Assembly (NCBI GenBank): GCA_003219395.1
Contig: QHOR01000264.1
Location: 1-6,566 of the forward strand
DNA: 6,566 nucleotides
Direction: 5' to 3'
From: Verrucomicrobiota bacterium
Lineage (GTDB): Bacteria; Verrucomicrobiota; Verrucomicrobiia; Chthoniobacterales; UBA10450
The notes under the pieces were generated by a model, which was not told the DNA's origin, did not search any database, and saw nothing but the letters and a program-made list of their open reading frames with translations. Shown here piece by piece: positions 1 through 5,312 of this stretch (positions are counted from its first letter, which is position 1; each line of letters starts with the position of its first letter). The position numbers and the translations under genes were made by a program.

Positions 1-1
1 C

Positions 2-496
2 GAGCAGCTCGGGGATCGCGTCCTTGCCACGGTGCTCTTCAGTGACATCGTGGGCTCGACCCAAATCCTTGAACGACTCGGTGATCATGCGTGGACAAAC
101 GTCCTGCGCGAGCACAACCAGAGGATCCGAGCGGTGATCGACCGGTTCCGCGGCCGAGAGATGGGAGCTACCGGCGACGGCTTTCTCGCGCTCTTCGATG
201 GCGCCGCGAGGGCGGTCCGGGCCGGAGCGCTAATGGATGCGGCAGTCGCGGAACTCGGGATTCGCGTCCGAGTTGGCCTGCACACGACCGAGGTCGAAAT
301 CGCCGGCGGCCAGCCGCGAGGGCTTGGTGTCCATACAGCGGCTCGGATTGCTGCTCTCGCCGGCTCGGGCGAGGTCCTGGTGTCGACCACGACGCGCGAC
401 CTTGTCGATGGCTCCGGCTTCTCATTCGGGTCCCGCGGAGAGTACGAGCTTAAGGGCCTCAGTGGTGCCCGTACTGTGTACGCTCTCCGGCAATGA
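2..496 (+). CDS. Class III adenylate/guanylate cyclase catalytic domain, 5' truncated by window edge
   Basis: This is the C-terminal 164 residues of a class III nucleotide cyclase, the fold that makes cAMP or cGMP from ATP or GTP. The frame is open to the first base, so the true start lies outside the window; the GTG at 32 falls inside the domain and is not a start. The motif ATVLFSDIVGST supplies the first metal-binding Asp (residue 15 of the visible part) and ATGDGFLA the second (Asp59). VHTAARIAAL matches the transition-state helix, with Arg115 kept but His111 where mammalian enzymes have Asn. The position of the purine-specifying Lys appears to be Gly55. The style resembles actinobacterial and proteobacterial cyclases with an N-terminal alpha/beta-hydrolase or regulatory domain, as in Rv1900c, but the N-terminal domain is not visible. 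The C-terminus (YELKGL...VYAL) is normal for the family. Activity and substrate are uncertain. Confidence 0.93.
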   Translation, partial: EQLGDRVLATVLFSDIVGSTQILERLGDHAWTNVLREHNQRIRAVIDRFRGREMGATGDGFLALFDGAARAVRAGALMDAAVAELGIRVRVGLHTTEVEIAGGQPRGLGVHTAARIAALAGSGEVLVSTTTRDLVDGSGFSFGSRGEYELKGLSGARTVYALRQ

Positions 497-540
497 TCCG
501 AGCAATATATCCGTGATGCTCCGGCGCAGCGCCGAAAACC

Positions 541-545
541 AGGAG
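541..545 (+). promoter_or_regulatory. Shine-Dalgarno AGGAG that defines the start at 553
   Basis: AGGAG lies seven bases before ATG 553. It is the main reason to believe that a small gene starts there, although the frame from 553 closes after 34 codons unless one base is removed. Confidence 0.5.
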
Positions 546-552
546 CTTCTCA

Positions 553-751
553 ATGACAAAAACTCGATGTCGAACTTGTGCTATTCAGGGGCAAGCTGCC
601 CGCCGCGCCTGGATACTTCTATCTCAAACGAGGGAAGGAAGATTACCTCGTTATTGAGACTGGAAAACCCAGCCAATGTGCGATGATCGAGCTCCAGCAA
701 TTGCCGATATCCTCGGCTGGATATATCAAGTGGGACGCAGCGATTAGCTGA
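553..751 (+). pseudogene. Small unknown protein gene with a one-base frameshift
   Basis: I do not recognise the family. From ATG 553, preceded by AGGAG, the frame stops after 34 codons. If one A is removed from the A5 run at 558-562, the frame stays open to the TGA at 749-751 and gives a 65-residue protein. It starts MTKLDVELVLFRGKLP, has LKRGKEDYLVIETGKP in the middle, and ends YIKWDAAIS. The repaired product has balanced composition, alternating hydrophobic and charged residues, and no membrane segment or signal peptide. The stop lies 15 bases before the DJ-1-like gene at 767, which suggests shared transcription. Alternatives are a sequencing error in the A run, +1 frameshifting, or chance. 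The good ribosome site and protein-like sequence favour a real gene, broken or misread. Confidence 0.45.
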
Positions 752-754
752 CAA

Positions 755-760
755 AAGGAG
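755..760 (+). promoter_or_regulatory. Shine-Dalgarno AAGGAG for the DJ-1-like gene
   Basis: AAGGAG sits six bases before ATG 767. It is a near-ideal ribosome site and supports that start. Confidence 0.8.
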
Positions 761-766
761 AGAACA

Positions 767-1405
767 ATGAAAATACTGATGGTACTAACTTCCCACGATC
801 AACTGGGTAACACAGGTCGCAAGACTGGCTTCTGGCTGGAAGAATTTGCCGCGCCCTACTTTGTCTTTAGAGACGCCGGGGTTCAACTGACGCTCGCTTC
901 TCCGAAAGGTGGTCAGCCGCCGATCGATCCCAAGAGCGACTTGCCCGAAAATCAGACCGACGCAATGACGCGGTTTAAAAAAGATCCGGCAGCGCAGCAG
1001 GCATTATCGCAGACAATCAAGCTGGCCGATGCGAAATCGGAGAATTATGACACGATCTTCTATGTCGGCGGGCACGGTCCGATGTGGGATTTGGCTGATA
1101 ATCCTGTCTCGATTGCATTGATCGAGTCTTTCTACAACTCCGGCAAGCCAGTTGCCGCAGTTTGTCATTCACCCGGCGTGTTCCGCAAAGTCACCTACAA
1201 AGGTGAGCCACTCGTGAAAGGCAAGCACGTCACCGGCTTCACTAACGGGGAAGAAGAAGATGTGCAGCTGACTCATGTCGTTCCATTCCTCGTCGAAGAT
1301 GAACTGCTAAAGCTCGGTGCCATCTTTGAGAAGAAGGCGAACTGGCAGCCCTTTGCTATCGTCGATGGCCGGCTCGTTACCGGGCGGCGGCTCAGGCGCT
1401 TCTGA
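767..1405 (+). CDS. DJ-1/PfpI (Hsp31-like) family protein with altered C-terminus
   Basis: This is a class I glutamine-amidotransferase-like protein of the DJ-1/PfpI superfamily, closest in style to Hsp31/YDR533C-type proteins. Those act as glutathione-independent glyoxalases or chaperones on methylglyoxal. The visible protein has 212 residues. Key sites are Glu26 in WLEEFAAPY, the GGHGPMWDL loop at 101-109, and the nucleophile elbow AVCHSPG with Cys133 and His134. All are kept, so the active site looks complete. The family normally ends VTGQNPASS followed by a final helix. Here VTG (204-206) runs straight into RRLRRF and a stop. The missing helix AAQALLKL is still encoded in another frame at 1387-1410, so about 20 bases have been lost around 1382-1390. 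The protein may still fold, but the last helix is gone. It starts 15 bases after the small gene and is followed by a VOC gene, consistent with carbonyl detoxification. Confidence 0.9.
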   Translation: MKILMVLTSHDQLGNTGRKTGFWLEEFAAPYFVFRDAGVQLTLASPKGGQPPIDPKSDLPENQTDAMTRFKKDPAAQQALSQTIKLADAKSENYDTIFYVGGHGPMWDLADNPVSIALIESFYNSGKPVAAVCHSPGVFRKVTYKGEPLVKGKHVTGFTNGEEEDVQLTHVVPFLVEDELLKLGAIFEKKANWQPFAIVDGRLVTGRRLRRF

Positions 1406-1461
1406 AGCTCATGGCCGGTTCGAAATCGGAGTCGTCCAACGATAGCGTGCGAGTCGCGCAC

Positions 1462-1466
1462 AGGAG
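1462..1466 (+). promoter_or_regulatory. Shine-Dalgarno AGGAG that fixes the VOC start at 1474
   Basis: AGGAG lies seven bases before ATG 1474. An in-frame ATG at 1411 would add 21 residues that look unlike the VOC fold and lies inside the displaced tail of the DJ-1 gene. The later start is therefore preferred. Confidence 0.7.
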
Positions 1467-1473
1467 TTATGAG

Positions 1474-1887
1474 ATGCCCCCGCGGAAGGGAATCAACGTC
1501 GCACATTTTCTCACCGTCGCCGATATCGACCGATCAGCTCGCTTCTATGAAACCGTCTTCGGAGGTCGCATTCTCAGCAGGGGCGACAACTCGGGCGCAC
1601 CTGCGTACATTCAGATCGCAAATACGTGGCTCATAGTTAACGTCGGCGGCGGGCCGACGCCAGACAAGCCCACTGTAACGCTCTCCGTCCCTGACCCGAA
1701 TCACATCAGCAGCTTTATGAATATCCGCGTCGCGGATATTCAAGCCTGCTACGAATCGTGGAAAAGCCGAGGAGCCGAGTTCATCACGGAGCCGATTCCC
1801 AAATACGGCGAGACGCGCTGCTATATCCGCGATCCTGATGGTTACATTATCGAGGTCGGCCAAAGCACGGAGCTCACCTACGGTTAG
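1474..1887 (+). CDS. VOC superfamily (glyoxalase/bleomycin resistance/dioxygenase fold) protein
   Basis: This 137-residue protein belongs to the vicinal oxygen chelate superfamily, whose members are metal-dependent glyoxalases, isomerases, dioxygenases or drug-binding proteins. Two beta-alpha-beta-beta-beta modules are visible. The first spans about residues 8-57 (VAHFLTVADIDRSARFYETVFGG) and the second about 80-128 (NIRVADIQACYESWKSRGAEF and IRDPDGYIIEVGQ). His11 and Glu127 sit where the metal ligands of the family lie. Length is normal and the frame is intact, unlike most neighbours. The start at 1474 rests on AGGAG at 1462-1466 and on the VOC fold beginning just after it. It lies 68 bases after the DJ-1 stop and probably shares its transcript. 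The substrate cannot be read from the sequence; a role with DJ-1 in aldehyde or methylglyoxal stress is inference. Confidence 0.9.
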   Translation: MPPRKGINVAHFLTVADIDRSARFYETVFGGRILSRGDNSGAPAYIQIANTWLIVNVGGGPTPDKPTVTLSVPDPNHISSFMNIRVADIQACYESWKSRGAEFITEPIPKYGETRCYIRDPDGYIIEVGQSTELTYG

Positions 1888-1889
1888 TA

Positions 1890-1906
1890 GCTAACGAGTA
1901 GTTAGC
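1890..1906 (+). terminator. Small hairpin after the VOC gene, possible weak terminator or operator
   Basis: GCTAAC and GTTAGC form a perfect six-base stem around the loop GAGTA, three bases after the VOC stop. No T run follows, so intrinsic termination would be weak. An operator or RNA-stability hairpin is equally possible. Confidence 0.35.
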
Positions 1907-1932
1907 GCGAACAACTTGAGACGAGATAGACG

Positions 1933-2040
1933 ATGTCACACCATTACTCGGGTCCTAACATCGGATTCCCGCGCGGGGACGCCCGACTCGATTTGACCGA
2001 TCTCTATGCATTTCCGAAGCCACGAGAGCCGAACAAGTCG
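1933..2040 (+). pseudogene. DUF4331 family protein, N-terminal remnant only
   Basis: The first 36 codons match the start of DUF4331 proteins: MSHHYSGPNIGFPRGD followed by ARLDLTDLYAFPKP. Proteins of this family are usually several hundred residues long and have no firmly assigned function. Here the similarity stops at NKS (codons 34-36), where the family would continue with a beta strand; instead the frame enters an SDR at its NAG motif. The rest of the DUF4331 gene is not found elsewhere in the window. The start codon is ATG 1933 with only a weak purine-rich leader. The fragment is in frame with the following SDR for about 42 more codons, so a chimeric peptide could be translated, but it would lack a complete domain. 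A joined-up assembly is the main alternative to a real deletion. Confidence 0.7.
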
Positions 2041-2521
2041 AACGCCGGGATTTTCTTACTGAAACCATTTACGGAATACACCGCTGACGACTTTTGCGTG
2101 CTTGTTTCGATCAACCTCGCAGGGTTCATTAACGTCACGCAACTTGCGATTAAACAAATGCAGGCGCAAAGGGACCGGCGGCAGCATTGTGAGCATCAGC
2201 GCCGCCCTCGTAGATAACCCAATTGCTGGCGAACCCGCTTCCCTTTCTATGATCACTAAAGGTGGTCTGAACGCCGCCACGCGAAGCCTGGCAATGGAGT
2301 ACGCGAAAGAGCAAATTCGGTTCAACGCCGTAGCTCCCGGCATCGTCGCCACGTCTCTCCATACCGACAATTCGAAAGAGTACCTGGAATCACGTTCGCC
2401 GATGGCCACAGTCTCCACCGTTGAGGACATTGCCAGCGCGGTGGTTTATCTGACTGAGGCGCGTCAAATCACAGGCGAGGTGCTGCACGTGGACGGCGGC
2501 GCTCATATTGGCAAATGGTAG
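2041..2521 (+). pseudogene. Short-chain dehydrogenase/reductase, 5' deleted and frameshifted
   Basis: This is the back two thirds of an SDR (NAD(P)-dependent oxidoreductase). It begins at the NAG motif of the conserved NNAG and continues KPFTEYTADDF and NLAGFINVTQLAIKQM. The N-terminal cofactor-binding half with TGxxxGxG is absent. At 2168-2170 an extra A in CAAAGGG shifts the frame; removing it gives AQGTGGSIVSISAAL and restores the protein to its TAG at 2519-2521. The second part carries KGGLNAATRSLAMEYA, FNAVAPGIVAT and the C-terminal GEVLHVDGGAH, all typical SDR positions. The catalytic YxxxK site reads MITK, with Met at 2249-2251 in place of Tyr and Lys kept at 2258-2260. That substitution resembles a divergent SDR subgroup. 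As written the gene cannot make a functional enzyme. Confidence 0.85.
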
Positions 2522-2565
2522 CACATACCTGGCGAATAGGATCAGATCTGATTGGAAGGAAATAT

Positions 2566-2901
2566 ATGTCGAGCGACAAAACAGAAATCATCAATGCAAG
2601 ACACCTTACCACATCAAATCCTCTTGATTTTGTCCCAGACGAAATGCCATTCGATATGCCTTATGGGCGCTCGATATCATTTGATCGAGCCAAGGCAGTT
2701 ATTCCTGCCGCTGCGTCAGAGGCGAAGCATCGGAATTGGAAGATGAACATCACGGTAACCGATTCCGGGGTCAACTTAGTTGCCTTTCAACGAATGGATG
2801 GCGCGATGCTTGCCTCAATTCAGATAGCAGAACACAAGGACGAGATCGTCAGCCAGGCAGGCGCAGAGATAATTAACCAAGTCCCGGCAACTAACAAGTA
2901 A
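2566..2901 (+). CDS. GlcG/HbpS-like (haem-degrading domain, DUF336) protein with internal deletion
   Basis: The product has 111 residues and belongs to the GlcG/HbpS family, small cytoplasmic or secreted proteins linked to haem binding and oxidative stress, often encoded beside oxidoreductases. Residues 20-35 (LDFVPDEMPFDMPYG) form an N-terminal extension. The core follows: SFDRAKAVIPAAASEA, then MNITVTDSGVNLVAFQRMDGAMLASIQIAEHK at 60-91 (helix, strand and the conserved RMDGA). The protein then jumps directly to DEIVSQAGAEI, which matches the very C-terminal helix. The middle part, normally about 50-60 residues with a GGIPL/GAIGVSGG region, is missing without loss of frame. The start at 2566 is chosen because AAGGA at 2556-2560 precedes it and because MSSDKTE looks like a natural N-terminus; an in-frame ATG at 2515 would overlap the preceding stop. 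The shortened protein is unlikely to fold normally. Confidence 0.8.
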   Translation: MSSDKTEIINARHLTTSNPLDFVPDEMPFDMPYGRSISFDRAKAVIPAAASEAKHRNWKMNITVTDSGVNLVAFQRMDGAMLASIQIAEHKDEIVSQAGAEIINQVPATNK

Positions 2902-2970
2902 TCCGCATCTCGAGAAAGCTGTTAGAGTAATCAACCAGTTACGGGACTAACGAATACAAAGGACAATCCA

Positions 2971-3775
2971 ATGACAAAAGTGAACCTATCGAAACCTGTA
3001 CAGATTCGCCTGACCCAGCGGTCGCTTGCTTATTGGCGTGTCACGTTCGACAACCCGCCGATCAACGTTATTGGCCCGGAGATGGTCCGGGAGTTCCAGG
3101 AAGTCATTAACGCTCTCGAGGCCGACGAGCAGGTCAGGGTCGTGGTCTTTGACAGCGCGGTCGACGGCTACTTTCTGAATCACTCCGATTTCATCGCCAA
3201 GCTGGAGGATCTGACTTCAATGCCGGCCGGTCCGACAGGCTTGCCGCCCTGGCCGGACTTTCTTGTGCGTCTGACCCGCGCGCCAGTCGTTTCCATCGCT
3301 CTGATCCGCGGCCGCGCGACCGGTAACGGCAGCGAGATCACGCTCGCCTGCGACATGAGTTTCGCCAGCCGCGAAAAGGCTATTCTCTCGCAATGGGAGG
3401 TGGGCGTGGGGATGGTCCCCGGCGGCGGCCCCATGGCCCGACTACCTCAACTCATCGGTCGAAACCGCGCTCTTGAAGTGCTCTTGGGCTCGGAAGACAT
3501 TCGGGCAGACCAGGCCGAGGCCTACGGTTACGTTAATCGCGCTCGCAACGCGGATCGCCGGGTTTGATAAATGGGCGATCGCCACTACCAAGCGGCTGGT
3601 CAACACAAGCCTGCCACCCGATATCGAACTCGGCGCCGGGTGGGATGCGGGCATCGCTTCGCTCGGGCGACCCGCCGCTCAGGATGGAATCAAAGAGCTG
3701 ATGGCTCGCGGCTTTCATAAGCCAGGGGATGTCGAAAATCGCCTCGGGTACTACGTGGGCCAAATCGCGCGGTAG
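2971..3775 (+). pseudogene. Enoyl-CoA hydratase/isomerase (crotonase) family, broken by a small deletion
   Basis: Crotonase-fold proteins hydrate or isomerise enoyl-CoA thioesters and related acyl-CoAs. ATG 2971 follows AAAGGA by seven bases. The first 191 codons are clean: NPPINVIGPEMV, the oxyanion-hole loop region near residues 66-75, GNGSEITLACD with Glu122, and QWEVGVGMVPGGG with Glu143, both at catalytic glutamate positions. After VNRA (188-191) the frame reads seven off-family residues and stops at 3567. The rest of the protein continues in another frame from 3542 (LATRIAGFDKWAIATTKRL) through KELMARGFHKPGDVENRL to the TAG at 3773-3775. The family normally has about 10-14 residues between these blocks, so roughly 30-40 bases are lost at GCGCTC (3539-3544). 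The truncated 198-residue product keeps the catalytic residues but lacks the C-terminal trimerisation helices. Confidence 0.88.
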
Positions 3776-3787
3776 GCATACAACCAA

Positions 3788-3988
3788 ATGATACCCGGGA
3801 GATTTTCGCGATTATCCGAAGGTCGCTGACACCGCTTCGGAGTTTCTCCAACACGTCTTCAAAACGACAGAAATCATCGCCTTCTGGTATGTGGCGTGGC
3901 AACACTTCCACTCGGCGCCCCAGTCGAACTGGAAGTGATCTTTGAGCGCAGCGCGTTGATGGCGGAAGTAACCAATCATGAGGCACAG
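3788..3988 (+). pseudogene. RidA/YjgF-family (enamine/imine deaminase) remnant
   Basis: Only the C-terminal half of a RidA-like protein is present. RidA proteins hydrolyse reactive enamine/imine intermediates. In the frame from 3792, GDFRDYPKVADTASEFL matches the family's usual helix region (typically DF-HPKV-ASELL). Adding one A in the AAAA at 3861-3864 leads into RNHRLLVCGVATLPLGAPVE, which matches the family's conserved RSAVGVA-LPLGA-VEVE block, ending EVIFE. The N-terminal half and normal start are missing. ATG 3788 would be in frame only if one base of CCCGGG (3794-3799) is removed, and it has no ribosome site. The end is uncertain: the last frame stays open to 4090. The remnant begins 12 bases after the crotonase stop, suggesting a deletion between the genes. 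The gene is non-functional as written. Confidence 0.65.
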
Positions 3989-4187
3989 ATGACAACCATC
4001 ACGGAATCCACCAACCGCAGCCGTGGTGATTGCGGTCCGCTCCTGAGAAAAACCTCTCTGTGCGCTGAGAAGCGGCTACAACACTATTAAGCGAGAATAC
4101 TTTTATCTCGAAAGAGGGAGCAGAAATCACCTCGCGAGTGGCAAGGGAAAATCCTACGCACGCGCAATAGATGCCGTTTGCAGGTGA
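3989..4187 (+). other. Unassigned stretch with possible gene debris
   Basis: ATG 3989 follows GAGG by five bases and opens a 33-codon frame (MTTITESTNRSR, stop TAA 4088-4090) of no recognised family. An overlapping stretch in another frame, from 4069 to the TAG at 4168-4170, reads like protein (LLSENTFISKEGAEITSRV) but has no start. Given the broken genes on the left, these may be pieces of one decayed gene. I could not reconstruct a continuous frame, and chance is possible. No RNA gene, terminator or repeat is evident here. Confidence 0.3.
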
Positions 4188-4190
4188 GTG

Positions 4191-4406
4191 ATGGTGTTAC
4201 CCATGAATATGATTGGTTCACCAGTGGTTCCAGAAGCGCCTCGGGTGTACGTTCACCTTCAGCACCAGATACACAAAGCCCTGCGCAAGGAACATCCCGA
4301 GTGGATTCAGCCTGATGGGGAATGTCCTACGTGCGAGGCTTACGAATCGCGCCTTGCAGAACTGCTTGGTCTTTCGTCACCGACGGAGCACAGGCCTGCT
4401 GCCTGA
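4191..4406 (+). CDS. Small hypothetical protein with a CxxC pair
   Basis: I do not recognise a named family. The frame encodes 71 residues from ATG 4191, with AGGTG at 4182-4186 as a plausible ribosome site; GTG 4188 and ATG 4203 are alternative starts. After a variable N-terminus, the body reads PRVYVHLQHQIHKALRKEHP, then EWIQPDGECPTCEAYESRL and a short helix ending AELLGL. The Cys45-x2-Cys48 pair and several His residues could bind metal, but a single CxxC is not a full zinc site; dimerisation or a redox role is possible. There is no signal peptide or membrane segment. It stands between the RidA debris and an intact SDR with a gap of 126 bases to the latter. The composition looks like a real cytoplasmic protein. 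Confidence 0.6.
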   Translation: MVLPMNMIGSPVVPEAPRVYVHLQHQIHKALRKEHPEWIQPDGECPTCEAYESRLAELLGLSSPTEHRPAA

Positions 4407-4532
4407 CCAATGAGAATCAGCTAGGTACGCGGGGCGAGTACGCCCTCCCAATCCAAACGAAGCAAGGACAATCAAAACTGCGAAGGCGCGTTATAGCCAG
4501 GCAATTTCCCAATAACAAAACAGAAGAAACAT

Positions 4533-5288
4533 ATGATAGATGGAAAACGAAATGGAAAAGTTGCTTTCATTACGGGAGCGAATCGCGGTCTCGGCTTGGA
4601 GACCGCGCGCGAGCTCGGCAAGCAAGGCATCGTTGTGATTCTCGGGGCACGTGATCCCGAAAAAGGCGAAGCCGCAGCTGCGAAACTCCGTGACGAAGGC
4701 GTTACGGCTGAAGGTCTGGGGTTCGATGTGACCAAATCACAGGATCACCAGAAGGCCTACGAATACTTCGCAAAAAACTACGACCGGCTGGACATTCTGG
4801 TAAACAACGCAGGCGTTTTAAAAGAAAGCCAGGCTGGCTCAGGTCCAAACCAGACCAGTGCCGTACCATTGGAAATCCTGCGTGAAACATTTGAAACGAA
4901 TTTTTTTGCGCCTGTTGCGCTTACGCAAAAACTATTACCAGTGATACGGAAGGCGCCGGCAGGCCGAATTGTGAATGTTTCCAGTATCCTGGGTTCTCTT
5001 ACGCTCCATTCCAATCCCAATTCACCGATTTACGCGTTCAAGACTTTCGCTTATGACGCGTCGAAAGCTGCCCTCAATGCATTCACTATCCATCTCGCCC
5101 ATGAGCTGCGGGACAGTAAGATTAAGGTGAACTCGGCGCATCCCGGTTGGGTCAAGACGGAGATGGGCGGGCCTAATGCGCCCATGGAACCTAGCGAGGG
5201 CGGGAAGACAAGTGCGCAACTCGCCACCGTCGCCGATGATGGTCCAAATGGTGGGTTCCTCCATCTGGGCCAGCCGCTGCCCTGGTAA
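4533..5288 (+). CDS. Short-chain dehydrogenase/reductase, carbonyl-reductase-like, intact
   Basis: This is a full-length 251-residue classical SDR, a cytosolic NAD(P)H-dependent oxidoreductase that reduces carbonyls or oxidises alcohols. The Rossmann motif TGANRGLG is at residues 14-21. An Arg at 40 in LGARDPEKG suggests NADP(H) preference. NNAG is at 91-94, the catalytic Ser region NVSSILGS at 148-155, and YDASK gives Tyr174 and Lys178. The segment between the Ser region and Tyr is longer than in simple SDRs, as in carbonyl-reductase-like members, and the C-terminus with VADDGPNGGFLHLGQPLPW also fits that group. ATG 4533 has only a weak AGAAG leader, but the next residues run straight into the cofactor-binding strand. 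It ends 24 bases before the next SDR, so the two probably share a transcript. It is one of the few undamaged genes here; the substrate is unknown. Confidence 0.93.
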   Translation: MIDGKRNGKVAFITGANRGLGLETARELGKQGIVVILGARDPEKGEAAAAKLRDEGVTAEGLGFDVTKSQDHQKAYEYFAKNYDRLDILVNNAGVLKESQAGSGPNQTSAVPLEILRETFETNFFAPVALTQKLLPVIRKAPAGRIVNVSSILGSLTLHSNPNSPIYAFKTFAYDASKAALNAFTIHLAHELRDSKIKVNSAHPGWVKTEMGGPNAPMEPSEGGKTSAQLATVADDGPNGGFLHLGQPLPW

Positions 5289-5302
5289 AAACTACAAATG
5301 AA

Positions 5303-5306
5303 AGGA
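5303..5306 (+). promoter_or_regulatory. Shine-Dalgarno AGGA that selects ATG 5313
   Basis: AGGA lies six bases before ATG 5313. The in-frame ATG at 5298 would place this site inside the coding region and has no comparable leader, so 5313 is the better start. Confidence 0.65.
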
Positions 5307-5312
5307 AGTAAA

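Noticed and set aside
85..390. Antisense frame of 101 codons opposite the cyclase
   Set aside because: It is a GC-driven shadow of the strong cyclase frame, with Arg/Ser/Pro-rich composition and no plausible start.
553..600. Programmed frameshift as the sole explanation of the A5 run
   Set aside because: A +1 shift this close to the start has no recognised stimulator here, and similar one-base breaks occur in unrelated genes of the window. Error or mutation is simpler.
237..686. 149-codon + strand frame overlapping the cyclase
   Set aside because: Its first half is a shadow of the cyclase in another frame, and the rest crosses the gap without family-like sequence. The frame from 553 with a ribosome site explains the later part better.
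1411..1473. Upstream start for the VOC protein at ATG 1411
   Set aside because: The added 21 residues are unlike VOC proteins, and the first bases lie in the displaced DJ-1 tail. AGGAG before 1474 gives a better start.
1890..2600. Insertion sequence or transposon causing the gene junctions
   Set aside because: I saw no transposase frame, terminal inverted repeats or target-site duplications at any of the junctions.
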